This document shows, piece after piece, positions 52,807 to 61,068 of a DNA stretch of 64,000 nt. Each line of letters opens with the position of its first letter. Positions within the stretch are counted from its first letter, which is position 1. Below the pieces are notes generated by a model. The model did not search any database. It had not been told where the DNA came from and worked only from the letters and a program-made list of their open reading frames with translations. This stretch comes from Bradyrhizobium lablabi (GTDB taxonomy: Bacteria > Pseudomonadota > Alphaproteobacteria > Rhizobiales > Xanthobacteraceae), in contig NZ_JAFCLN010000006.1 of assembly GCF_018129385.1 (NCBI RefSeq), positions 62,001-126,000 on the forward strand, written 5' to 3'. The translations under genes were made by a program, and so were the position numbers.

Positions 52807-53532
52807 TTATTTCGCGCGGCCCGAAGGACCCGCGGGCGGCACCGGCGGCGGCTCTACAGGCTTCGCGCTTGCCTGCTCATTCGAGGGCCTGCGGTCCGTC
52901 GGAAAGCCGAGGCCGCGCAGATAAATCAGCACTTCGGCTTCGAGCAGATCTTCCGGCGACATCGGCAGCTTGCGGCGCGCCGCATCGCCGCGACCGAACA
53001 GCGAAGCAACGCCATGCGACATCGACCAGATGTGCAGCGCCATCATCATGGCCGGCGGCCGCGGCACGCCCGGCGGCGCCAGCGCCGCGAGCCGCTCGGC
53101 GGCGGCGCGGATGATCGCAAAGGCGCGCTCGCTTGCCGCCTGCAATGTCGGATTGGCATCGACGGGAAGGCCGGATTCGAACATCGCCGAGTAGAATGCG
53201 GGCTCCTCGCGCGCGAATTTCAAATAGGCTTTTCCCACGCGTTCGAACGCGGTGACGGTGTCGGGACGGCCATCGTCCCAGGCTTGCGTGAGCTGCGATT
53301 CAAACTGCTCGAAACCGCGCTGGGCGATGCTCGACAACAATTCGTCGCGGTCGCGGAAATGGCGATAGGGAGCCGCCGGGCTGACGCCGGCCATGCGTGC
53401 GGCGTCGGCGAAGGTGAACCCGGCCGCGCCCTTCTGCGCGATCAGGTCGAGCGCCGCCTGGAGCAGCGCTTCCTTCAGATTGCCGTGATGATAGCCGCGC
53501 TCGCCGCGGCGCTGATCCTTGCGCCAGCTCAT
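52807..53532 (-). CDS. TetR/AcrR family transcriptional regulator
   Basis: A 241-residue regulator: N-terminal HTH (GYHHGNLKEALLQAALDLIAQKG and FADAARMAGVSPAAPYRHFRDRDELL) with a ligand-binding alpha-helical C-terminus (TVTAFERVGKAYLKFAREEPAFYSAMF) and a Pro-rich tail. The recognition-helix region SPAAPYRHF is typical. The start codon at 53532 has no Shine-Dalgarno sequence and overlaps an operator palindrome, pointing to leaderless, autorepressed expression. Confidence 0.92.
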   Translation of the reverse strand: MSWRKDQRRGERGYHHGNLKEALLQAALDLIAQKGAAGFTFADAARMAGVSPAAPYRHFRDRDELLSSIAQRGFEQFESQLTQAWDDGRPDTVTAFERVGKAYLKFAREEPAFYSAMFESGLPVDANPTLQAASERAFAIIRAAAERLAALAPPGVPRPPAMMMALHIWSMSHGVASLFGRGDAARRKLPMSPEDLLEAEVLIYLRGLGFPTDRRPSNEQASAKPVEPPPVPPAGPSGRAK

Positions 53533-53549
53533 GTGAAAGGCTTTTACAT
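53531..53549. promoter_or_regulatory. TetR operator overlapping the tetR start codon
   Basis: ATGTGAAA-ggc-TTTTACAT (one mismatch between the arms), near-identical in arm sequence and spacing to the palindrome at 52721-52739. Its left end covers the tetR start codon (53530-53532), so binding would block initiation directly. Confidence 0.6.
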
Positions 53550-53588
53550 GAGCCGGGTTAAAAGGTCACTAGGAGGTTCGAACCCTTG

Positions 53589-54131
53589 CTATGCGGGAAC
53601 GTAGGTCAGCCTGATCACGCTTTCGCCGATGCGATCGCTGGCCACGAGGCGGAGCGGAGGCCGTGGACCGGCGAAGAACGGCTTGCCGCCGCCCAGCACG
53701 ACGGGATGGAGGTAGAGCCGATACTCATCGATGAGACCAAGGTCGGTCAGGTTCTGCGCCAACTCCGGTCCTGCGACTTCGATCTCCCCATCGCGTTCAG
53801 CCTTCAACGCGCGGATCGCCGCAGCGACGTCATCCCGGACAAGGGTGGCATTCGGGCCGACCGTTTCCAGCGAGCGGGACACGACCCATTTCCGCTGGCC
53901 GCGCCACGCTTGGGCATAATCGCGCTCGGCCACATCCCATTCGGGACGGTCCTCGTCCCAATAGCGCATCACCTCATACATGCGGCGGCCGTACACGCTG
54001 CCGGCCCCGCGCCGCACCTCCTCGATGAAATGACGAAACAGCACCGGATCGGGGGCGAACGCCGGGTGGTCGTGGTCGACATAGCCGTCGAGCGACTGGT
54101 TCAGCGCAAAGACGAGTTTCGCCATGCTCAC
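53589..54131 (-). CDS. RibD C-terminal / dihydrofolate reductase-like protein
   Basis: A 180-residue protein of the RibD_C family: MAKLVFALNQSLDGYVD start, GSVYGRRMYEVMRYW (Gly/Arg nucleotide loop), KWVVSRSL, EIEVAGPELAQNLTDLGLIDEYRLYLHPVVLGGGKPFF. These use NADPH to reduce small pyrimidine or other carbonyl substrates; specific activity unknown. It is the last of three coupled genes (its ATG overlaps the previous stop by four bases). A second member of the family is at 56720-57268. Confidence 0.88.
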   Translation of the reverse strand: MSMAKLVFALNQSLDGYVDHDHPAFAPDPVLFRHFIEEVRRGAGSVYGRRMYEVMRYWDEDRPEWDVAERDYAQAWRGQRKWVVSRSLETVGPNATLVRDDVAAAIRALKAERDGEIEVAGPELAQNLTDLGLIDEYRLYLHPVVLGGGKPFFAGPRPPLRLVASDRIGESVIRLTYVPA

Positions 54132-54490
54132 GCACCGGGAATCGGCAGGATCGGCATGATCTCCACCCGCTCACCGGGAAAAATCGTGAAATGCGGGTGG
54201 TTTTCGAACATCTTTGCGGCGGCCTCGTGCGAGGCGGCACGGACCACCGTGAAGGCGCCGAGTTCGTTGCTGATGTCGGCGATGCCGCCGGCGTCAACCC
54301 GCTTGGTCTTGCCTAACGGGCCGCCGACCTCGAGGATCGCGCCCTGGTGCTTTTGCACCCACGCGCCCCACGCCGCGATGCCCTGTTGCTCCCGGGCGCG
54401 CCGCTCGGCGTCCGACAGCGCATTCCAGGCCACGGCTTGCGCGCTGGTCTTGCCGCCGAGAAAGACCGCGAGGAAGGTGTTGCTGCTCAT
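54128..54490 (-). CDS. YCII-related domain protein
   Basis: A 120-residue small ferredoxin-fold protein (AVFLGGKTSAQAVAWNAL, WGAWVQKHQGAILEVGGPLG, FTVVRAASHEAAAKMFENHP, VEIMPILPIPGA). The alternating strands with HExA-type helix match YCII-like proteins, some of which are chlorohydrolase- or isomerase-related. The start at 54490 overlaps the previous stop (ATGA). It is the middle of a run of three YCII-type genes in this operon. Confidence 0.8.
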   Translation of the reverse strand: MSSNTFLAVFLGGKTSAQAVAWNALSDAERRAREQQGIAAWGAWVQKHQGAILEVGGPLGKTKRVDAGGIADISNELGAFTVVRAASHEAAAKMFENHPHFTIFPGERVEIMPILPIPGA

Positions 54491-54906
54491 CGGTTTCTCC
54501 ATCCGCCCGGTAAATCTTCAAAACCAGCCGCGGCCTTTTGCACCTCTTCCGGAAAGTCACTCATCTCCTGCACCTGCCGGACCTCGATGATCTCGTTCGC
54601 GCTGGCCGGGCACTTTTTCGCCCAGGCGATCGCCTCCTCGCGCGAGGCCACCTCGATCATCCAGTAGCCGCCGAGCACTTCCTTGGACTCGGTGAAGGGG
54701 CCGTCGGTGACGACAGGCTCGCCTGACGCGAACGAGACGCGTGCGCCCATCGAGGGCGGATGCAGGCCGTCGAGCGTGATCAGGATGCCGGCGTCCTTCA
54801 GCGCCTCGTTGTATTTCATCATCGCGGCGACGCGCTCGGGATCGAGCTGGACGTTTGGGGGCGCCATCTCGTAGCCGAGCGGGATCATCAGCATCATGAA
54901 TCGCAT
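54487..54906 (-). CDS. YCII-related (DGPF-type) domain protein
   Basis: A 139-residue protein with the DGPF signature (VVTDGPFTESKEVLGGYWMIEVAS), MRFMMLMIPLGYEMAPP start, MMKYNEALKDAGILITLDGL and EIIEVRQVQEMSDFP. DGPF/YCII proteins are frequent next to ECF sigma factors, although none is here. It heads the YCII-YCII-DHFR trio and is separated by a repeat from a third YCII gene. Confidence 0.9.
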   Translation of the reverse strand: MRFMMLMIPLGYEMAPPNVQLDPERVAAMMKYNEALKDAGILITLDGLHPPSMGARVSFASGEPVVTDGPFTESKEVLGGYWMIEVASREEAIAWAKKCPASANEIIEVRQVQEMSDFPEEVQKAAAGFEDLPGGWRNR

Positions 54907-54940
54907 GGTAATTGGTCCTCGCTGTTTCGTTCGTTACCAC

Positions 54941-55054
54941 CGTCATTCCGGGGCGAGCGAAGCGAGAGCTATGATGCGCAATTGCGCATCTGAGAATCCA
55001 TACTCACGATGGTGGTTATGGATTCGGGGCCCTTCGCCGCATCCCGGAATGACG
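54941..55054. repeat. Dispersed palindromic repeat (CGTCATTCCGGG family), copy 1
   Basis: CGTCATTCCGGG (54941-54952) and CCCGGAATGACG (55043-55054) with gagaatccata and tatggattc pairing inside. A second copy is at 61069-61163. It separates two YCII genes and could form a long hairpin in a read-through transcript. Confidence 0.8.
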
Positions 55055-55065
55055 AGGAGAGAGTG

Positions 55066-55482
55066 TCATTTCGCGCCGGCCCTGGCGCGCAGGCGTTCTT
55101 CCTGCTCGCGCAGCTCGGGGGTGAGCGCCTCGCCAAAATCCTCGGCGGACGCGACCTGGCGGATCTCGATCTCGGCGCCGCCGTCGAACGGCGCGCGCTT
55201 CATCCAGTCGATCGCTTCATCGAGCGATTTGGCCTTGATCAGCCAGAAGCCGGAGACGAGGTCGCGGGTCAAATCGAACGGGCCGTGGCTGACCGAGGGC
55301 GGCTTGCCGTCATACTTCACGCGCGCGCCCCTCACAGACGGCAACAGACCCTCGCCAGCCTCGATCATGCCGGCATTGACCAGTTCCTCGTTGAACTTTC
55401 CCATCGCGGCCAGCATTTCCGTGCTCGGCATGACGCCGGCTTCCGAATCCTTGTTGGCCTTCACAATCACCATGAATCGCAT
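55066..55482 (-). CDS. YCII-related (DGPF-type) domain protein
   Basis: A 138-residue protein: MRFMVIVKANKDSEAGV start, MLAAMGKFNEELVNAGMIEAGEGL, SVSHGPFDLTRDLVSGFWLIKAKS (an HGPF variant of DGPF), and EIEIRQVASAEDFGE. Similar to the protein at 54487-54906, likely an ancient tandem duplicate. The frame is open upstream to 55953 but only the part from the ATG at 55482 is protein-like. Confidence 0.9.
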   Translation of the reverse strand: MRFMVIVKANKDSEAGVMPSTEMLAAMGKFNEELVNAGMIEAGEGLLPSVRGARVKYDGKPPSVSHGPFDLTRDLVSGFWLIKAKSLDEAIDWMKRAPFDGGAEIEIRQVASAEDFGEALTPELREQEERLRARAGAK

Positions 55483-55624
55483 CGTCACGCTCCGTTGGGG
55501 TCTGTCCGGGCCGGCCATGGCCGGCGCTCGATAACAAGACGAACCGGATTTTGCGGCCCCGACATGGCCCTGAAAATTATTTTGCGGGTAATTGCGACAT
55601 CGTTCCCTTGGGCGGAGCGCCGGA

Positions 55625-55990
55625 TCAGCCTTGCTGCCTGACGAACGCGCCGTTCGCATAGGTCGCGCCGAAATAGACGTCGATGCTTCGGACTTTGTCG
55701 CCTGCGAACACGAAGAATTCGGTGTTGCGAAAACTCTTGCCGTCCTTTGCGGTACACCGGTAGGTGACGAACGCCTCGTCACCCTGAACAAAAATCCGTT
55801 CCAGTTCGTGCCGCTCGATCCAGTCGGCGACGCGCCAGCAGCGTTCGAAATAGGTCGCCCTGTCGATGCGGTCGTCATAGGGGCTGGTGAAGCGGAAATC
55901 ATCCGCAAAGGCATCCTCGACGCGCCTGCGGTCGTTCGCGAGGTAGGCGGCAAAGATGCCGCGGATGACGTGCGCCCTGTTTGCGGCCAT
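55625..55990 (-). CDS. NTF2-like / SnoaL-type protein
   Basis: A 121-residue protein with the cone-shaped NTF2 fold pattern: an N-terminal helix (VIRGIFAAYLANDRRRVEDAF), DDFRFTSPYDDRIDRATYFERCW, WIERHELERIFVQGDEAFVTYRCTA and NTEFFVFAGDKVRSIDVYFGAT. Many are isomerases or hydrolases, others simply binding proteins. The ATG (55990) overlaps the stop of the GST gene by one base; a GTG three bases upstream is an alternative. Confidence 0.88.
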   Translation of the reverse strand: MAANRAHVIRGIFAAYLANDRRRVEDAFADDFRFTSPYDDRIDRATYFERCWRVADWIERHELERIFVQGDEAFVTYRCTAKDGKSFRNTEFFVFAGDKVRSIDVYFGATYANGAFVRQQG

Positions 55991-56643
55991 CACGCATCCT
56001 CCTTCGGGAACATCGCAAAATACGGCTCCGCTTCCTTCAGCACGCGCGCGAAGGAGGGCCGCGCCTTCAGCCGCGCGAGATAGGCGGCAACATTCTTGCG
56101 CTCGCCGAACGGCTCCAACTGGCCGGCGTAGAACAACGTCGGAGCGGCCGCGCAATCGGCAAGGCCGAAGCTTTCGCCCATCGCCCAAGCGCCCCCGGCG
56201 AGCTGCTGCTCGAGAATGTCATACGACTTTTGGATCTGCGCCCTCGCCTGCTCGACGCCGTGCGGATCCCTGGAACCCTTGGGGCGCAGCCGGTCGCCGA
56301 CGATTTTCTGCATTTGCAGGTGGATGTAGAGGTCGAGGAAACGGTCGCGCAGGCGCGTCTGTAATGCGGCTTCCGGCTCGGCCGGAATGAACCTGATACG
56401 GCCGGGATAATGACGGTCGAGATATTCGATGATGACGCTGGATTCCGGAACGACCGCCTGACGCGCGGTATCCTCCAGCACCGGGAACCGGCCGATCGGC
56501 GAGAGTCTCAGCAGCGCCTCGCGCTCGACGGGGTTGCCGAGGTCGACCATGTTGGCCGTGAAGGGCGTATCGTTCTCATACAGCGCGATCAGCGTCTTCC
56601 AGCAGAACGACGACAGCGGATGGAAATGCAGCGTAAGTGACAT
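55990..56643 (-). CDS. Glutathione S-transferase family protein
   Basis: A 217-residue GST: N-terminal thioredoxin fold (LTLHFHPLSSFCWKTLIALYEND, with Ser/Cys at the active-site turn, NPVEREALLRLSPIGRFPVLED, VVPESSVIIEYLDRHYPG with the conserved Glu-Ser) and an all-helical C-terminal domain (SYDILEQQLAGGAWAMGESFGLADCAAAP with the N-capping box). It conjugates or reduces electrophiles with glutathione. GGGAG lies before the ATG at 56643. Part of the DHFR-GST-NTF2 run. Confidence 0.92.
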   Translation of the reverse strand: MSLTLHFHPLSSFCWKTLIALYENDTPFTANMVDLGNPVEREALLRLSPIGRFPVLEDTARQAVVPESSVIIEYLDRHYPGRIRFIPAEPEAALQTRLRDRFLDLYIHLQMQKIVGDRLRPKGSRDPHGVEQARAQIQKSYDILEQQLAGGAWAMGESFGLADCAAAPTLFYAGQLEPFGERKNVAAYLARLKARPSFARVLKEAEPYFAMFPKEDA

Positions 56644-56719
56644 GAATACTCCCGGAGATTTTGCAGCCTTGCCAACAAGACGAATAACGGAGACGCGCGC
56701 CGACACGTTGAGACGGGAG

Positions 56720-57268
56720 TTATTTCGCGGCCGGCTCATAGCGCAGGATCACGACACCGGTCGACAGCGGCCGGCTGTCGATCAGCTTGAGCTTGACGCG
56801 CTCGCCCTGTTTGAACAGCGGCGAGCCGCCGCCGAGCAGGATCGGGTTCAGGGCGATACGGAATTCGTCGATCAGCCCATGCGGGATCAGGCTTTTTGAA
56901 AGATCGGCGCTGCCGAGCAAAAGGATGTCCCTGGCACTCTCGCGCTTGATGCGCGCGACCGTGCCGGGGACATCGGTGTCGAACATCTGCGTGTTGTTCC
57001 AGGCGGAAGTCTTGAGCGTGCGCGAGAACACGTATTTCGGCAGAGCGTTCATGAAATCGGCGACCTTACCCTTCGCGTTCGGCCAGTGGCTCGCCATCAG
57101 CTCATAGGTGATGCGTCCGAACATCAGCCCGCCGGCAGCCTTGCACTGCTCGATCCCGAGTTTTTCCAGTTCCTCGCCCCAGACATCCGCATGCCAGGAA
57201 ATGTCGCGGTTCGGCCCTTCGACGAAGCCGTCCAGCGTCATCAGGTTCCACATGATCAGCCTGGCCAT
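56720..57268 (-). CDS. RibD C-terminal / dihydrofolate reductase-like protein
   Basis: A 182-residue RibD_C family protein: IMWNLMTLDGFVEGPN, GGLMFGRITYELMASHWP, KYVFSRTLKTSAWNNT, ILLLGSADLSKSLIPHGLIDEFRIALNPILLGGGSPLF. It resembles the gene at 53589-54131. It starts 94 bases from the divergent HxlR regulator gene, with HxlR-like palindromes between them, and probably leads the operon that contains GST, NTF2-like and YCII genes. Confidence 0.9.
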   Translation of the reverse strand: MARLIMWNLMTLDGFVEGPNRDISWHADVWGEELEKLGIEQCKAAGGLMFGRITYELMASHWPNAKGKVADFMNALPKYVFSRTLKTSAWNNTQMFDTDVPGTVARIKRESARDILLLGSADLSKSLIPHGLIDEFRIALNPILLGGGSPLFKQGERVKLKLIDSRPLSTGVVILRYEPAAK

Positions 57269-57288
57269 CGCATACCTCCCTTAACCGA

Positions 57289-57337
57289 TTGCATTTTGCA
57301 ACTGGTTGCAGAATGGCAAAACCGGTGCAATATTGCA
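57289..57337. promoter_or_regulatory. Two palindromes in the divergent HxlR promoter region
   Basis: TTGCA-ttt-TGCAA (57289-57301) and TGCAATATTGCA (57326-57337), both perfect, plus ttgcag and ttgcaag half-sites between them. They lie between the divergent HxlR and DHFR-like starts, as expected for HxlR autoregulation and control of the operon. Confidence 0.65.
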
Positions 57338-57361
57338 AGCGGTTTGTTCGAGGGCTGCGCG

Positions 57362-57862
57362 ATGGGCGACGACATGCGTTCCGGCTGCCCGATCAACCTC
57401 TCGCTGGAGGTGGTCGGCGACCGCTGGAGCCTGCTGGTGATCCGCGACATGATGTTCGGCAACCGCCGGCATTTTCGCGAGTTGCTGACGAAATCCGAGG
57501 AAGGCATCTCGTCCAACATCCTCGCCGACCGGCTCAAGACGCTGCTCGCGCAGGGCATCATCACCCGCGAGGACGATCCCGCCCACAAGCAGAAGGGAAT
57601 CTACTCGCTCACCGAACAGGGCATCGAGCTGTTGCCGATCCTCGCGCAGATGGCGGCGTGGGGTTACAAATACCTGCCGGTCAGCGAGGAGCTCGGCATC
57701 CGCGCCCGGCTGTTAAGCGAGGGCGGCCCAAAAATGTGGGCCGAGTTCATGGACGAGTTGCGCGAGACCCATCTCGGCGTGAAGCGGCGCAAGAAAACCG
57801 GACCAAGCGTCGGCGAGCGGCTGCAAGCTGCATATGAGAAGGTGGTGGCGAAGAAGAGATAG
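57362..57862 (+). CDS. HxlR family transcriptional regulator
   Basis: A 166-residue winged-helix regulator with the HxlR signature CPINLSLEVVGDRWSLLVIRDMMFG followed by RRHFRELLTKSEEGISSNILADRLKTL and a C-terminal helix (Cys near residue 9 could be a redox sensor, as in several HxlR proteins). It is divergent to the DHFR-like operon and likely controls it in response to electrophiles. The start at 57362 is chosen; the frame continues upstream to 57086 but that stretch is not protein-like. Confidence 0.93.
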   Translation: MGDDMRSGCPINLSLEVVGDRWSLLVIRDMMFGNRRHFRELLTKSEEGISSNILADRLKTLLAQGIITREDDPAHKQKGIYSLTEQGIELLPILAQMAAWGYKYLPVSEELGIRARLLSEGGPKMWAEFMDELRETHLGVKRRKKTGPSVGERLQAAYEKVVAKKR

Positions 57863-57874
57863 CGGCGGAAACCG

Positions 57875-58252
57875 TCACGTCATCCATCGCCGCACTTCCC
57901 CCGCCCCTTCCACCGTCTGCTCGAATATCGACGACGCCAGCACGGCATGGATGTGCAGCGTCGTGGTGCCGGAGTTGCGAAAGCCGTGACGGCGTCCAGC
58001 CGGCACGATCAGCGACTGACCGGCCGCGACGGTTTCGCGCTCCTGGTCCAGCCACATCTCGGCCTCGCCTTCGCGCACGGTGAGCACTTCCTCCACGGGA
58101 TGCGAATGGGTCGGCGCGCCGTGGCCGGGCGCGACCCACTGCTCGAAGATGCAGAGTTGCGTCGCGCCGTTGAGGCGGGAAACCACCATGCGGGTTTCGA
58201 CGCCGGGACGCCAGGATTCCACGGCGGTATTTCGGGGTTCGATGATCTGCAT
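57875..58252 (-). CDS. Cupin domain protein
   Basis: A 125-residue single-domain cupin: metal-ligand motif 1 GHGAPTHSHPVEEVLTVREGEAE and motif 2 PAGRRHGFRNSGTTTLHIHAVL with the His residues of the double-stranded beta-helix. Function could be a small-molecule isomerase, dioxygenase or a sensor; not determinable. The ATG at 58252 is preferred because the AGAAGG site sits nine bases before it; two earlier ATGs exist. Confidence 0.85.
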   Translation of the reverse strand: MQIIEPRNTAVESWRPGVETRMVVSRLNGATQLCIFEQWVAPGHGAPTHSHPVEEVLTVREGEAEMWLDQERETVAAGQSLIVPAGRRHGFRNSGTTTLHIHAVLASSIFEQTVEGAGEVRRWMT

Positions 58253-58353
58253 GGAATTCATCCTTCTCCCTGCGTGCGCCAATCGTTAAGGAAGCAGACC
58301 TCTGGCGTTCCCGCCAGAGGATACCCGCAAGCATCTTGACAGCAGAGAGCATC

Positions 58354-59142
58354 ATGCCCCCTTCCCCACAGAAAGTCGCATTGGTCACCGGCGCCGCCCG
58401 CGGCATCGGGCTTGCGACCGCAAAACGCTTTCTCGCCGAGGGCTGGCGCGTGGCGCTGCTCGATATCGAAGGCGATTTGCTGCAAGGCGCGGTGGCGGGC
58501 CTCGCCGATCCCGACAGGACGCTGGCGCTGCATTGCGACGTGTCCGATGCCGCCGGCGTGGCGGCTGCCATCGATTCGACAGGCAAGCGGTTTGGCCGGC
58601 TCGATGCGCTGGTCAACAATGCGGGCGTGGCCGTGTTCGCGTCCGTGCTCGATACATCTGACGAGGACTGGAGCCGCATCATGGCGGTCAACCTGACGGG
58701 GCCATTCCTGTGCACCAAGGCCGCTGCGCCCTTGATGCGCGAGCATGGCGGCGGCGCCATCGTCAACATCACGTCGATCTCGGCGGTGCGCGCCTCCACG
58801 CTGCGCTCGGCCTACGGCACGAGCAAGGCGGGGCTGGCGCATCTGACAAAACAGCTCGCGGTGGAGCTGGCCTCGCTCGGCATCCGCGTCAATGCGGTGG
58901 CGCCCGGGCCGGTCGAGACCGCGATGGCAAAGGCAGTGCATACACCGGAAATCCGCGCCGACTATCACGACGCCATTCCGCTCAACCGTTATGGCCTTGA
59001 AGAGGAACTGGCGGAAGCGATCTTCTTTCTGTGCAGTGAGCGCGCCAGCTACATTACCGGGCAAATCCTCGCGGTCGACGGCGGCTTCGATGCCGCGGGC
59101 ATCGGCTTGCCGACGCTGCGCGGGCAGCGGCGTAACGGCTGA
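58354..59142 (+). CDS. Short-chain dehydrogenase/reductase
   Basis: A 262-residue classical SDR: TGAARGIGLATAKRFLAEGW cofactor loop, NNAGVAVFAS, NITSISAVRASTLRSAYGTSKAG with Ser-Tyr-Lys, NAVAPGPVETAMAKAV, ITGQILAVDGGFDAAG near the end. An Asp after strand 2 (LLDIEGD) favours NADH over NADPH. Oxidises or reduces an alcohol/ketone of unknown identity. It is divergent to the cupin gene, which might share the pathway. Confidence 0.93.
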   Translation: MPPSPQKVALVTGAARGIGLATAKRFLAEGWRVALLDIEGDLLQGAVAGLADPDRTLALHCDVSDAAGVAAAIDSTGKRFGRLDALVNNAGVAVFASVLDTSDEDWSRIMAVNLTGPFLCTKAAAPLMREHGGGAIVNITSISAVRASTLRSAYGTSKAGLAHLTKQLAVELASLGIRVNAVAPGPVETAMAKAVHTPEIRADYHDAIPLNRYGLEEELAEAIFFLCSERASYITGQILAVDGGFDAAGIGLPTLRGQRRNG

Positions 59143-59341
59143 CTCGCCCCGCTCCCTCGCCGCGCAGCGGGACTGAGGCAAGAAGGGCGGCAGCGGCGCA
59201 ACTGCGGGATTTTTTTCTGTTTGCCGGCGGTGTCTTTCGCTGTTGCAGCGTGCTTTTCGCCATATAAAGCCTTAGGTTGTATCGGCGCGGCGGTAGTCCG
59301 CCGCCCTGCATTCGCCTAGAACTACCAGGGAGTATCACGTC

Positions 59342-59632
59342 ATGTCGGGATTACTCGTCAATCTGATCATCCAGATCGTCAGCGGCGCCATCGGCGGCAA
59401 CATTGCCGGAAAGGCGTCGAATAACATCGACCTCGGCGCGCTCACCAACACCATCGTTGGGGCGATCGGCGGCGGTGCCGGCGGGCAGATTCTCGGCATG
59501 CTGATTCCGCTGCTGGCGAACAGCGATGCCGCGCCCGACATCGGCAGCATCGTCGGACAGGTTGCCGGTGGCGGCGTGGCGGGTGCTGTTCTCACCGCCA
59601 TCGTCGGCGCCATCAAGAACAAGGCGGCTTGA
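59342..59632 (+). CDS. Small Gly-rich membrane protein
   Basis: A 96-residue protein with a pseudo-repeat of glycine-zipper segments (SGAIGGNIAGKASNNIDLGAL, NTIVGAIGGGAGGQILGML, VGQVAGGGVAGAVLTAIVGAI). The GxxxG spacing suggests helix packing in a membrane or oligomerisation. No signal peptide or charge pattern points to a role. CAGGGAGTATCACG before the ATG is a good ribosome site. Family not named with confidence; single gene. Confidence 0.8.
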   Translation: MSGLLVNLIIQIVSGAIGGNIAGKASNNIDLGALTNTIVGAIGGGAGGQILGMLIPLLANSDAAPDIGSIVGQVAGGGVAGAVLTAIVGAIKNKAA

Positions 59633-59694
59633 CGGGCGTGCGAGCCCTTTGACCGGCACGGATGCGCGCGCCGCGCCTCCGCGGGGATGGAAGG

Positions 59695-60261
59695 CTAGCG
59701 CTGGTTGACCGCGACCACGCGCCAGCCGTTCTCGAGCCGGTCGATGCGCGTCAGCGACAGCGGATCGATCACGAAGCGCAGCGCGCTGTCGGGCGCAAGG
59801 TCAAGCGCGATCGCGAGCGCGGCACGGACGGTGCCGGAATGCACGACAAGGATGACATCGCCCGCCGGCAGCGCCGCGAGCCCCGTCTGCGCGCGAACGA
59901 TCTGGTCGAAAAAACTTTCGCCGCCGGGCGGCCGGTTGCTTGCCGGCGATTTCCAGAACCGGCGATAGGTTTCTCCAAGCTCGGCGACGAGATCGTCGTG
60001 CCGCCGGCCGGTCCATGAGCCAAAATCCTGCTCGCGAAAAGCGGCGTCCTCCACGGCATCGAGCCGCAACTGCTGCGCGGTCTCGCGGGTGCGGCGCGCC
60101 GGACTGCAAACCGCAAAGGCATTAGTCGGCAGCTTTGCCTTCAGCGCGGCAAAGGCGGCGACGTCGCCAAGATCGGCCGGCGCATCGGGCGCATGGATGA
60201 CGCCGCGCGGCCCATCGACCGGCGCGTGGCGAATCAGCCAAAGATTCGTTTCGCCGCTCAT
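59695..60261 (-). CDS. cobC: Alpha-ribazole phosphatase-type histidine phosphatase
   Basis: A 188-residue histidine phosphatase: RHG-type motif LWLIRHAPVDG (Arg-His-Ala), CSPARRTRETAQQL and FGSWTGRRHDDLVAE, VHSGTVRAALAIAL with the second catalytic His. It dephosphorylates alpha-ribazole-5-phosphate in cobalamin assembly. The ATG (60261) overlaps the stop of cobS by four bases, so the pair is coupled. Confidence 0.85.
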   Translation of the reverse strand: MSGETNLWLIRHAPVDGPRGVIHAPDAPADLGDVAAFAALKAKLPTNAFAVCSPARRTRETAQQLRLDAVEDAAFREQDFGSWTGRRHDDLVAELGETYRRFWKSPASNRPPGGESFFDQIVRAQTGLAALPAGDVILVVHSGTVRAALAIALDLAPDSALRFVIDPLSLTRIDRLENGWRVVAVNQR

Positions 60262-61010
60262 GAAAGCCTTGCCGCGAGCAGCAGCAGGATCGCGGTTTCC
60301 GCGACCTGCTCGGCGCCACCGAGCACGTCGCCGGTCTGGCCGCCGATCTGGCGTTTGGCGAGCCACGCCATGGCAAGCGCGCTCGCACCCGCCACGAGTG
60401 CGGACCAGAACGCGTTGGCCCAGGACAATGCGAACAGCGCGACGACCAGTGCAATGAGAAGGGCCGTCAACGCGACGCCCGCGTCGGGCTGGCCGGCGTT
60501 GCGGGCGAGGCCGTCGGTTCGCGCATAGGGCAGATTGACCGACATCAGCGGCAATATCCCGCGCCCCAGCGCGTGCGCGGCGATCAGCGCGTAGACAACA
60601 TGGCCGTCAGGAATTGCCGCCAGCGCGGAAAGCTTTGCTGCAAAACTCACCAGGAGAAGCAGCGCACCATACGTGCCGAGCCGGCTGTCGCGCATGATCT
60701 CCAGCTTCGCCGCCTTGTCGCGCCCGCCGCCAAAGCCGTCGGCGACGTCGGCAAGACCGTCCTCGTGCAGCGCGCCGGTCAGGATCGCGCCGGCGCCGAG
60801 CGCCAGCGCGGCCGCGGCAAGATCAGGCAGGCCAAGCCATCGCAGGATCAGGCACGTAAGGCCGACAACAGCGCCGATCAGCGCGCCAACGACCGGAAAC
60901 ATGCGGTGCGCGCGCACGAAATTTCCGGGCATCGCACCGTCCGGATGCGGCATCGGCAGGCGGGTGAGAAACGCCACCGCTGTTTTGAAGTCGTCGAGCC
61001 ATTGCTGCAC
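60258..61010 (-). CDS. cobS: Adenosylcobinamide-GDP ribazoletransferase (cobalamin synthase)
   Basis: A 250-residue integral membrane enzyme joining adenosylcobinamide-GDP and alpha-ribazole. Typical features: FKTAVAFLTRLPMP start, HEDGLADVADGFGGGRD (Asp/His-rich active loop), KLEIMRDSRLGTYGALLLLVS, RGILPLMSVNLPYARTDGLA, and a closing helix. Six or so transmembrane helices expected from the family. Coupled to cobC downstream. Confidence 0.94.
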   Translation of the reverse strand: MQQWLDDFKTAVAFLTRLPMPHPDGAMPGNFVRAHRMFPVVGALIGAVVGLTCLILRWLGLPDLAAAALALGAGAILTGALHEDGLADVADGFGGGRDKAAKLEIMRDSRLGTYGALLLLVSFAAKLSALAAIPDGHVVYALIAAHALGRGILPLMSVNLPYARTDGLARNAGQPDAGVALTALLIALVVALFALSWANAFWSALVAGASALAMAWLAKRQIGGQTGDVLGGAEQVAETAILLLLAARLS

Positions 61011-61068
61011 GGTGGCCGCCTTCCACGAATCGTTCTAGCTTGCGCGCCCCGCTCGAAACTCCAACCAG

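Noticed and set aside
53560..53590. tRNA-like T-arm (GGTTCGAACCC)
   Set aside because: No acceptor, D or anticodon arm can be folded around it; isolated motif by chance or a relic too small to call.
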